8,269 nt of DNA. Source: Alkanindiges sp. Lineage in GTDB: Bacteria; Pseudomonadota; Gammaproteobacteria; Pseudomonadales; Moraxellaceae. Position numbers and translations under genes: made by a program. The stretch lies in NCBI GenBank assembly GCA_030152125.1, contig JASLIR010000471.1, positions 1 through 8,269 of the forward strand. The letters run 5' to 3'. The notes below the pieces were generated by a model. The model was not told the origin of the DNA. It ran no database searches and was given only the letters and a program-made list of their open reading frames with translations. This document shows positions 1 through 6,836 of this stretch, in pieces; positions within the stretch are counted from its first letter, which is position 1; each line of letters begins with the position of its first letter.

Positions 1-1701
<1,701 letters not shown>

Positions 1702-1730
1702 TACGCAAGTCTGATATCTGTCGGGTTGTC

Positions 1731-1760
1731 TGTCTGCCTGTCTATCTGGACAGGCAGACA
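1731..1760. other. 12-bp perfect hairpin downstream of katG
   Basis: Arms tgtctgcctgtc (1731-1742) and gacaggcagaca (1749-1760) are perfectly complementary around a 6-nt loop. The hairpin starts 29 bp after the katG stop. No T-tract follows on either strand, so it is not a textbook intrinsic terminator. It may instead protect the katG mRNA 3' end or act with a factor. Confidence 0.5.
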
Positions 1761-1819
1761 AACCAAGGAGTCTGACCCGGAGGACAAGCTTAAAACAACG
1801 CCAGATGCACTGGCAGTCT

Positions 1820-1920
1820 CTAATTAAAATTTCACTAAAAATTACAAAACAAAAAACACTGTAATATTTATTATTTCTATTTTAAGATTACAAGTATAAA
1901 TTTTTATGGGAATTAAAGTA
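1820..1920 (+). promoter_or_regulatory. AT-rich promoter-like stretch before the reductase gene
   Basis: The 100 bp before the reductase gene are strikingly AT-rich compared with the flanking genes. A TATAAA at 1895-1900 is a plausible -10 box, but the hexamer 17-18 bp upstream (around 1871-1877) is a poor -35. If this -10 is used, transcription would begin near 1907, which excludes the ATG at 1906 and favours the ATG at 1921. The GGGA at 1908-1911 would then be a weak ribosome binding site. The promoter call is an inference from composition and position. Confidence 0.35.
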
Positions 1921-2799
1921 ATGTCTGGCTACCGCTCGGCACTCGCCCCTCACCTGTTTAGTAAGCGCAATATCATCGTAACCGGCGGTGGCTCAGGTAT
2001 TGGCCGTTGTACGGCGCATGAGCTGGCTGCACTGGGTGCGCATGTCATCATTACCGGGCGCAAACAGGAAAAACTACAGCACGTGGTGGCAGAAATCCAC
2101 CAAGATGGCGGCCAGGCCAGTTACCGGGTGTGCGATAACCGCGAAGAAGATCAAGTTAAAGAAGCGGTTGGCAGTATCGTGCGCGAATTTAAGCAGATTC
2201 ATGGCCTGGTCAACAATGCTGGCGGGCAGTTTCCAGCTTTTCTGGAAAGCATGTCTGCCAATGCCTTTGACAGTGTGGTACGCAATAACCTGTTAGGCAC
2301 CTTTATCATGATGCGTGAGGTATTTAACCAGAGTATGCGCCATCACGGCGGCAGCATGGTTAACATGACCATTGACATGTGGGATGGCCTGCCCAGCATG
2401 GGGCATTCCGGTGCGGCACGCGCCGGTATAGACAACCTGACCAAAACCGCAGCACTGGAATGGGCACGCGCCGGGGTGCGGGTGAATGCGGTGGCACCGG
2501 GCTGGGTAATGGCTTCCGGGCTAGACTCTTACAAGGATGGTATGAAAGCCATGATCCCTACCGTTGCCGCTAAAATTCCCTTAAAACGCATGGGCAGCGA
2601 ATCGGAAATTTCTGCCCTGATGTGCTTTTTATTGTCGGATGCGGCTGCTTTTATTACCGGTAGCAATATCCGTATTGATGGTGGTGCCTCTCTGGTATCA
2701 CCCTTCTTCCCACAAATCGACCACGATAAATCCATACCGTTTGAAGCTTTCCACCGTGATGGCGTACCGCAGGTGATTAAAGACATGCAGCAGGCATAA
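1921..2799 (+). CDS. SDR oxidoreductase, PECR-like (trans-2-enoyl-CoA reductase / citronellal dehydrogenase type)
   Basis: Rossmann-fold NAD(P)H-dependent reductase of 292 residues, probably cytosolic. TGGGSGIG at 21-28 is the cofactor glycine motif, Arg47 after the second strand suggests NADPH, NNAGG is at 98-102 and PG is at 193-194. The block HSGAARAG (162-169), the FITG/DGG segment (244-255) and the tail after the core resemble peroxisomal trans-2-enoyl-CoA reductase and the bacterial citronellol/citronellal dehydrogenases. The usual YxxxK pair reads S163 and R167, so the canonical catalytic Tyr and Lys are absent, as in that subgroup. An ATG at 1906 is also in frame, but 1921 is preferred because of the GGGA upstream and the likely -10 at 1895-1900. 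The gene stands alone, with 200 bp or more of non-coding DNA on each side. The substrate is unknown: enoyl-CoA or a branched aldehyde/terpenoid are the best guesses. Confidence 0.85.
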   Translation: MSGYRSALAPHLFSKRNIIVTGGGSGIGRCTAHELAALGAHVIITGRKQEKLQHVVAEIHQDGGQASYRVCDNREEDQVKEAVGSIVREFKQIHGLVNNAGGQFPAFLESMSANAFDSVVRNNLLGTFIMMREVFNQSMRHHGGSMVNMTIDMWDGLPSMGHSGAARAGIDNLTKTAALEWARAGVRVNAVAPGWVMASGLDSYKDGMKAMIPTVAAKIPLKRMGSESEISALMCFLLSDAAAFITGSNIRIDGGASLVSPFFPQIDHDKSIPFEAFHRDGVPQVIKDMQQA

Positions 2800-2985
2800 A
2801 ACCTTGCACATACTGGTTAAAACCAAAGTTGCCCAGTTACCGAAGCTGCTCAGTTTAGGCCCTGTAAAATTGACTAACTTTTGGCGCATTATGTCTATTT
2901 AACAGCGGGAACTGTTCTAACACTGTACGCTATGCCTTTGCATAATGCTTCCTGACCCGCAGCTTATGATGAATCACTTGAACCG

Positions 2986-3040
2986 TGCTATGAGGGGTAT
3001 TCATAGCATTGTAGGGTATAAGGCTTAATTTCAGCCTTAT
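2986..3040. repeat. Two adjacent small hairpins
   Basis: Hairpin one pairs tgctatga (2986-2993) with tcatagca (3001-3008) around a 7-nt loop. Hairpin two pairs ataaggct (3018-3025) with agccttat (3033-3040) around a 7-nt loop. Neither is followed by a T-tract on either strand, so terminator function is doubtful. In addition tgctatg (2986-2992) can pair with catagca (3132-3138), and gggtataag (3014-3022) with cttataccc (3124-3132). These pairings would compete with the local hairpins. Confidence 0.5.
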
Positions 3041-3179
3041 GAAGCAAAAAGTTGAACTAAAAAACGCGCCACATTTCTCAGGTACCTCTATACAAGGGGG
3101 CAAATGCCGCGCTAATCTCGGTACTTATACCCATAGCACACTGGGGCTCGTCCTCCCTTCTCCTCTACCATCAAATGGC

Positions 3180-3186
3180 GGAAAGA
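3180..3186 (+). promoter_or_regulatory. Ribosome binding site that fixes the start at 3193
   Basis: GGAAAGA lies 6 nt before the ATG at 3193. The upstream in-frame ATG at 3175 has only pyrimidine-rich sequence ahead of it and no ribosome binding site. The later start is therefore preferred. Confidence 0.6.
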
Positions 3187-3192
3187 ATATTT

Positions 3193-3930
3193 ATGGCCAC
3201 TTTTGATCCAATACGTCAATTGCTTGCACACTATTACTCCCTGGAGTTTCACCAGGACCCACAACTGGCCGAACGACTGGATGCAATCCAGCGCTGGCAG
3301 AAGCGGCGCATGCAGCATATTCATGCCAAACTGTTTGCTGTGCCTGAACATCAGTTGATGACGCAATACTTTATGACCCGTCTGTATGGCGGCCCCGACT
3401 TTGATGTGCTGGCACAGCAATGCGCACAGGTATTAAATGTGGCCAAAATACTGGAAGGGCTGGCACCTGACAGTACTATTAAAACCGCATTCCAGGCGGT
3501 AGAACTCACCCTGCTTTCCATTGAACTGGACCAAAGCCTGGCAAAACTGATGACGGACGACCTGCTGGACGATGAGCACGACATTACGGCAAATGACCAG
3601 CAGATCATCCAGCTTTACTTGCAGGCCAATCAGGCTGAAGAGCGCTATCGTCAACTTGCCCTACTAGATAACCTGGGACAGAGCCTTGATAAATATGTGC
3701 ATTCCAGGCTCATCAAAAGTATCTTTAAATTTTCCAAAGGATTGTCATCACGCAATGGTTTAAATGAAGGTTATGCCTTTCTGGATGAAGGCTTTGTCGC
3801 CATGGCGCCGCTCAAGTCCGCAGAAGTTTTTATTGGTCAGTACACTCAGGGCGAACGTGCGGTGATTGACCTGATCTATGCAGGTGACGCTAATCCATTT
3901 TCCCGCCAGGTTGAAACCAGCACCTGTTAA
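3193..3930 (+). CDS. FFLEELY-motif-type protein of unknown function
   Basis: A 245-residue protein, apparently all helical and soluble, with no signal peptide or membrane segment. It fits the family of gammaproteobacterial proteins named for a FFLEELY motif. An IQRWQKRRM segment lies at 32-40, the motif block appears in divergent form as YFMTRLYGGPDF (59-70), and helix-rich sequence follows. A C-terminal FLDEGFVAM block (197-204) and a closing IxQxxxGERAVIDLIYAG segment (214-231) are also present. No catalytic residues are evident and the family's role is not known to me. The gene converges on the AdeT-like gene at 4113-5111. A long non-coding leader and a ribosome binding site at 3180-3186 precede it. 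The ATG at 3175 is an alternative start that would add 6 residues. Confidence 0.72.
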   Translation: MATFDPIRQLLAHYYSLEFHQDPQLAERLDAIQRWQKRRMQHIHAKLFAVPEHQLMTQYFMTRLYGGPDFDVLAQQCAQVLNVAKILEGLAPDSTIKTAFQAVELTLLSIELDQSLAKLMTDDLLDDEHDITANDQQIIQLYLQANQAEERYRQLALLDNLGQSLDKYVHSRLIKSIFKFSKGLSSRNGLNEGYAFLDEGFVAMAPLKSAEVFIGQYTQGERAVIDLIYAGDANPFSRQVETSTC

Positions 3931-3976
3931 GTACTGTAAATAAGTCCTGCAAAAACCCGCTCAACATGGTGTTCTT

Positions 3977-4000
3977 CGTCATGACTTTATTCTCATGACG
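3977..4000. other. 8-bp hairpin in the convergent gap
   Basis: Arms cgtcatga (3977-3984) and tcatgacg (3993-4000) match perfectly around an 8-nt loop, 46 bp after the FFLEELY-type gene. An A-run rather than a T-run follows on the plus strand, so it may end that transcript only weakly or only stabilise its 3' end. Confidence 0.4.
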
Positions 4001-4006
4001 TACATC

Positions 4007-4041
4007 AAAAAAAGCCATAGATACTACTCGTCATCTATGGC
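4007..4041 (-). terminator. Intrinsic terminator of the AdeT-like gene at 4113-5111
   Basis: Read on the minus strand, a 9-bp stem (4033-4041 with 4014-4022) closes a 10-nt loop and is followed directly by seven T residues (4013-4007). It begins 71 bp past the stop codon of the minus-strand gene, in a convergent gap. This is a textbook rho-independent terminator. On the plus strand only the hairpin exists, without T residues. Confidence 0.85.
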
Positions 4042-4112
4042 CTGGAAGAAAATACAAACCCAGTGTTATACAGGGTTTCACTTACTATTTCTAAGTATGT
4101 TAACGCTTGGGC

Positions 4113-5111
4113 TTACTCGTCCTTTAACGCACACTCAAAACTGGTCGGCTCAACCTGACAGCGGGCTTTTTTCAGCAAGGACATCATTTTCTTGTCATAG
4201 ATGCCATCTTTGGTCAATGCAATCCGTGCTTCACGCATCATTTTCACATAACCCAGCTTGTCCTGATCCGGTACATCCATCCAGTACTTGGCTGGAATGC
4301 CCTGCTCGTATTTGGTAATAATGGCAAAGGAACGGCCCAGCTGCGAGGCTACCCAGGTACGCGACTTCTGGCCAAAACCGGCAGGGAACTTATCCGGGCG
4401 GATAACAAAGTTGGCAGAAATCTGGGTCAGCGGGAAACGTACGATAGCACCTTTGGCAGCCAGGCCTTTATTTAGCTCAAAAGGCTTGTAGGCAACAATC
4501 GGGGCCGGCAGGATGTCAATTTCGTGGTTATTAAACTTGCCCCCGGCACTGGTTAAATCCACAGATACTGGCAGGGCGCCAATTTGCTGTACCAGCTTGG
4601 CCTGTGCCTTATCAAAATCAAACACGCCCACTTTTTTGCCTGCAGCCTTGGCTAGTGTGTTGATGCTACGGTCGGTTACAAAAAGGTAGGCAGGCCCAAT
4701 AGTGCCAATACCCGCAATTTCAAAATTGCCTTGCAGCATATCCTTGGCCAGTTGCGGTTTAGCCAGTAGCTGATAAACACTAATCGCCGTTTTCAGGTCT
4801 GTTAAGGCACCAATAGCATCCAGGGAACCAGTAAAGGTGTTGAACTGGCGCCCACGTAAACCGCTAATGACGGCACCGTCACACTTCCCCGCCTTAAGGT
4901 CTTCTGCAGCAACCCGTTCATCAGTATAGGCTTTCAGCTCTATGTCAGCGCTCCACTCCTTGGCAGCCAGGGCATAGTCCTTAACCAGCGCATAGGCATC
5001 ACCAGCGGTGCCTACCGGGTCATACACACATACCACCTGTTTGGCCTGCGCCGTACTGGCAAACACCGAACCTGCTGTCATCAGCAGTGCAGCTGCAATT
5101 TTCTTATTCAT
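4113..5111 (-). CDS. AdeT1/2-like secreted putative solute-binding protein (copy A)
   Basis: A 332-residue exported protein of the family usually named AdeT1/AdeT2 (PF19582) in Acinetobacter. The signal peptide has a KK N-region, a hydrophobic core (5-17) and an AxA site (cleavage after Ala23). The rest is soluble, with no membrane helices, and resembles a periplasmic binding protein. Four Cys (28, 77, 318, 327) recur in copy B at nearly the same places and could form two disulfides. Shared landmarks with copy B are KDYxLAAKxW (44-53), LPAPxVA, FPxGFGQKSRTW, the C-terminal LLKKxRCQ block and a closing SFEC. The start at 5111 is chosen for the AAGGA 7 nt upstream and because it begins the signal peptide. 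An in-frame start at 5180 would add 23 residues of non-family sequence. A strong terminator follows. Ligand and partner are unknown, and a link to drug efflux is reported for the family by name only. Confidence 0.87.
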   Translation of the reverse strand: MNKKIAAALLMTAGSVFASTAQAKQVVCVYDPVGTAGDAYALVKDYALAAKEWSADIELKAYTDERVAAEDLKAGKCDGAVISGLRGRQFNTFTGSLDAIGALTDLKTAISVYQLLAKPQLAKDMLQGNFEIAGIGTIGPAYLFVTDRSINTLAKAAGKKVGVFDFDKAQAKLVQQIGALPVSVDLTSAGGKFNNHEIDILPAPIVAYKPFELNKGLAAKGAIVRFPLTQISANFVIRPDKFPAGFGQKSRTWVASQLGRSFAIITKYEQGIPAKYWMDVPDQDKLGYVKMMREARIALTKDGIYDKKMMSLLKKARCQVEPTSFECALKDE

Positions 5112-5118
5112 GGTTTGT

Positions 5119-5123
5119 TCCTT
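5119..5123 (-). promoter_or_regulatory. Ribosome binding site of AdeT-like copy A
   Basis: The minus strand reads AAGGA here, 7 nt before the ATG whose first base is 5111. This spacing, together with the signal peptide that starts there, decides between this start and longer in-frame options reaching 5180. Confidence 0.75.
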
Positions 5124-5152
5124 ACCTTGATGTGGATTATCAATCTTGCGGT

Positions 5153-5173
5153 TCACTACTAGACTCACTACTA
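5153..5173. repeat. Tandem 9-bp direct repeat upstream of AdeT-like copy A
   Basis: The sequence tcactacta occurs at 5153-5161 and again at 5165-5173, a 12-bp spacing. It lies 42-62 bp ahead of the copy A start codon, where a regulator could bind near or downstream of the promoter. With only two units, chance is possible. Confidence 0.4.
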
Positions 5174-5220
5174 TTTGCACCTCCCGGGGGACGGGTGTGC
5201 GCTCACTGTATTAACTCATT

Positions 5221-5274
5221 CCGGTGTTCATTCAAACTGCAACAACACCCGGTCAATGGATATTCAATCCATTG
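5221..5274. repeat. Two inverted repeats in the copy A upstream region
   Basis: An imperfect hairpin pairs ccggtgtt (5221-5228) with aacacccgg (5244-5252), with one bulge. A perfect 7-bp hairpin pairs caatgga (5254-5260) with tccattg (5268-5274) around 7 nt. They lie 110-163 bp upstream of copy A on the minus strand. They are possible operator or leader structures, and I could not place a convincing promoter relative to them. Confidence 0.35.
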
Positions 5275-5314
5275 GCAGAAACAGTGAACTTTAAAATCCT
5301 TTACTCAATACATT

Positions 5315-5362
5315 AAAAAATAGAGCTGCTCAAATTGGCCACCTAACATCGTGAGCAGCTCT
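5315..5362 (-). terminator. Intrinsic terminator of the metal-dependent hydrolase gene
   Basis: On the minus strand an 11-bp perfect stem (5352-5362 with 5322-5332) encloses a 19-nt loop and is followed by ATTTTTT (5321-5315). The hairpin begins 26 bp after the hydrolase stop codon. It separates that gene from the AdeT-like gene downstream on the same strand, so the two are probably not one operon. Confidence 0.85.
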
Positions 5363-5388
5363 GTATAAAAGCCAATCCATAAATGCCA

Positions 5389-6297
5389 TTAACGGCCTTG
5401 CACTGCCGGTGACTTAGCCAGGTAATCCAGCGCCTGCTGGGTATTTCCTTCCGACTCCGGATGAAACCGCGGAGAAACCCAGCGTAAGGCAGCCTTAAAC
5501 AGGAAGGTTAATGTAGGCCCGTTGTCAGTGGCTTTTGCCTGCTGGTGATAGGCGTACATCAGGCGAATAAAACCGCGTTTTGCAATTTTTTGCACTGCTT
5601 CATCCGGGTCTTGTAAACCCAGCTTACGCCCGGTATCGCCAAGTACATAAATAAAGATAGGGAAAATAATCGCCATTAAAAACTGCCGTAACAGGTAAAA
5701 GGCAATCCGGTTTGGCACCATGGCTTTTAGCAGGTCAAACGCAACGCTACGATGCTCAACCTCTTCCGCCAGATGCCAGCGGAACAGGTCGGCAATCACC
5801 GGGTCTGCCTTGTCCCACGATTTGTTATCCATGCACCACTGACCCAGTGCGCCGGTAAAGTGCTCTACTGCTGCAACCACCCCAACACGGATGACCAGCC
5901 ATAGATGTTCCAGCGATTTGCGTTGCAGGAACTTTAGGCCAAGTGGTGCCTCACCCAGCAAAATACCAAATAACCAGTTAGCCCGTTCAAGCGGCTTCTC
6001 CAGGTTATAGCCATGCTGGGTTAAAAATTCCTGTGCTGTAATATGTGCCCGTGCATGCGTGGCTTCCTGACGGATAAAACCCTTTACATCATCGCGCAAA
6101 ACCGGATCAAGCAAATGAGGCAAGGCTTTGTTATAAACGCGGCAGAAGAAAAACTCACCCGCTGGCAAAATCAGGTTAATCCCGTTAATCAGGTGGGTGC
6201 AAATAGGGTCATTTGGAATCCAGTGAACCGGAGATTTTGAAAAATCGAATGTTACAGGTCTTGCAACAATTTTATGATGATTGACTACTGCATTCAT
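5389..6297 (-). CDS. PF10118-type predicted metal-dependent hydrolase
   Basis: A 302-residue protein of the COG3687/PF10118 family, common in Pseudomonas, Acinetobacter and mycobacteria and without a well-established reaction. Its helical core carries a ferritin-like pattern of possible metal ligands. These are Glu48 (PAGEFFF), Glu78 and His81 (QEATHARAH), Glu145-His146 (VEHFTG), and His175 with Glu178/179 and Glu181-His182 (WHLAEEVEHRSVAFD). Spaced Glu/ExxH motifs like these suggest a two-metal carboxylate site. A hydrophobic helix at about 199-219 may touch the membrane. The ATG at 6297 is preferred because GGGG at 6304-6307 sits 6 nt ahead. In-frame GTG (6309) and ATG (6303) starts are possible and add 2-4 residues. 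The gene ends in its own terminator and is divergent from the second AdeT-like gene. The family assignment is firm; the substrate is unknown. Confidence 0.85.
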   Translation of the reverse strand: MNAVVNHHKIVARPVTFDFSKSPVHWIPNDPICTHLINGINLILPAGEFFFCRVYNKALPHLLDPVLRDDVKGFIRQEATHARAHITAQEFLTQHGYNLEKPLERANWLFGILLGEAPLGLKFLQRKSLEHLWLVIRVGVVAAVEHFTGALGQWCMDNKSWDKADPVIADLFRWHLAEEVEHRSVAFDLLKAMVPNRIAFYLLRQFLMAIIFPIFIYVLGDTGRKLGLQDPDEAVQKIAKRGFIRLMYAYHQQAKATDNGPTLTFLFKAALRWVSPRFHPESEGNTQQALDYLAKSPAVQGR

Positions 6298-6547
6298 ACG
6301 CATCCCCACTCACATTCAAACTTCCAGACAGAACCAGACCTGCATTACCCTGGCAGGCACAGCTCAATCTTAACACCGTTAAAATATACGGGCAACCTGC
6401 CGATTAAGAATTGACCATTTTTAAGAAATTACTGTCAGAAGAGCCAATTCCAGACCTAAATTTTCTGCTAGCGTGTAAAAGGGTTTACGACTTGATTCGA
6501 CATTACATAAGCCAAAACCCAGGGATCTAAAAATTTTTTGCTTTATT
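6298..6547. other. Divergent intergenic region left of the miniature element
   Basis: No gene is seen here. This stretch must hold the promoter of the minus-strand hydrolase. A TATATT read on the minus strand around 6380-6390 is a possible -10, but its -35 partner is poor. It may also hold the original promoter of the plus-strand AdeT-like gene, now separated from that gene by the inserted element. A run of A then T (about 6530-6540) lies immediately before the element. Confidence 0.4.
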
Positions 6548-6573
6548 TAGGGCCTGTTGATAATTCAAATGAG
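6548..6573 (+). repeat. Left terminal inverted repeat of the miniature element
   Basis: This outer end pairs with 6792-6817. Mismatches fall at positions 11, 14, 16, 21 and 25 counted inward; the first ten bases are perfect. Confidence 0.8.
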
Positions 6574-6584
6574 TCTGCGAAAGT

Positions 6585-6674
6585 GGATGTTTTTTAGACG
6601 ATGCAAGGCATGAATTGCGATATTTAGTCATTCTAAATGAGCAATGAATAACGCAGCAGCGGCAAAAAACATCC
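6585..6674. repeat. Left internal stem-loop of the miniature element
   Basis: An 11-bp perfect stem (6585-6595 with 6664-6674) encloses a smaller hairpin. In that hairpin attgc (6614-6618) pairs with gcaat (6641-6645), and atttag (6622-6627) pairs with ctaaat (6633-6638) around 5 nt. The nesting suggests a folded single strand or RNA. Confidence 0.65.
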
Positions 6675-6686
6675 CTTTCCCTTCGG

Positions 6687-6785
6687 GTTGTGGCTAAAAT
6701 TTACCCAAACTTCGTTGTGAAACTTGCCAAGGGCTCACCATTGCCTGCGCTTCACGCCTTGTTTGAATCAATTTTAGCCGACAAC
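6687..6785. repeat. Right internal stem-loop of the miniature element
   Basis: The outer gttgt (6687-6691) pairs with acaac (6781-6785), and ggctaaaatt (6692-6701) pairs with aattttagcc (6770-6779). A single bulged G at 6780 gives a 15-bp stem around about 68 nt. Confidence 0.65.
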
Positions 6786-6791
6786 GCAGTT

Positions 6792-6817
6792 CACATATGA
6801 AATGTCGACAGGCCCTA
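6792..6817 (-). repeat. Right terminal inverted repeat of the miniature element
   Basis: Inverted partner of 6548-6573. It ends 19 bp before the ATG of the AdeT-like gene at 6837 and 2 bp before its ribosome binding site. Confidence 0.8.
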
Positions 6818-6819
6818 GC

Positions 6820-6826
6820 AAAGGGA
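6820..6826 (+). promoter_or_regulatory. Ribosome binding site of AdeT-like copy B
   Basis: AAAGGGA sits 10 nt before the ATG at 6837 and directly after the right end of the miniature element. The element left the translation signal intact. Confidence 0.6.
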
Positions 6827-6836
6827 TAAAAAAATC

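Larger units (their letters stand above)
2800..3192. other. Gene-free stretch with several inverted repeats
   Basis: No convincing gene lies in these 393 bp. A 20-codon frame starting at 2966 lacks a ribosome binding site. Two small hairpins lie at 2986-3040. Parts of them are also complementary to 3124-3138, so alternative pairings are possible. The last 50 bp (3140-3174) are pyrimidine-rich. No clear -35/-10 pair or T-tract terminator was found. The stretch probably holds the promoter and leader of the following gene, and possibly a structured RNA. Confidence 0.5.
6548..6817. mobile_element. MITE-like element with TA at both ends
   Basis: The two ends form an imperfect terminal inverted repeat. 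Compared inward from each TA, 21 of 26 positions match, including a perfect outer ten (tagggcctgt at 6548-6557 and its complement at 6808-6817). A TA at each end (6548-6549, 6816-6817) is consistent with a TA target duplication. The 266-bp body contains no transposase gene. It has internal stem-loops: ggatgtttttt (6585-6595) pairs with 6664-6674, and ggctaaaatt (6692-6701) pairs with 6770-6779. This is the architecture of a non-autonomous element moved in trans. TA duplication and GGGCCTGT-like ends suggest a relative of the IS5/IS427 or IS630 groups, but that is a guess. It lies between the divergent hydrolase and AdeT-like genes. Confidence 0.8.

Noticed and set aside
2856..2865. taggccctgt resembling an end of the miniature element
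   Set aside because: It differs by one base in the outer ten, the following bases do not match, and no partner repeat is found nearby.
2966..3028. A 20-codon frame that could be a small protein or a transposase remnant
   Set aside because: There is no ribosome binding site, no recognisable similarity, and it overlaps the two hairpins; too short to support.
4056..4078. Inverted repeat aaaccc / gggttt in the convergent gap
   Set aside because: Only six base pairs with a long loop and no T-tract; the terminator at 4007-4041 explains the gap better.
3995..4318. A plus-strand open frame of 107 codons
   Set aside because: It runs across the intrinsic terminator and into the antisense of AdeT-like copy A; it has no ribosome binding site and unlikely composition.
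5112..5180. N-terminal extension of AdeT-like copy A to 5180
   Set aside because: The extension is not like the family, and the start at 5111 has a good ribosome binding site and begins a normal signal peptide.
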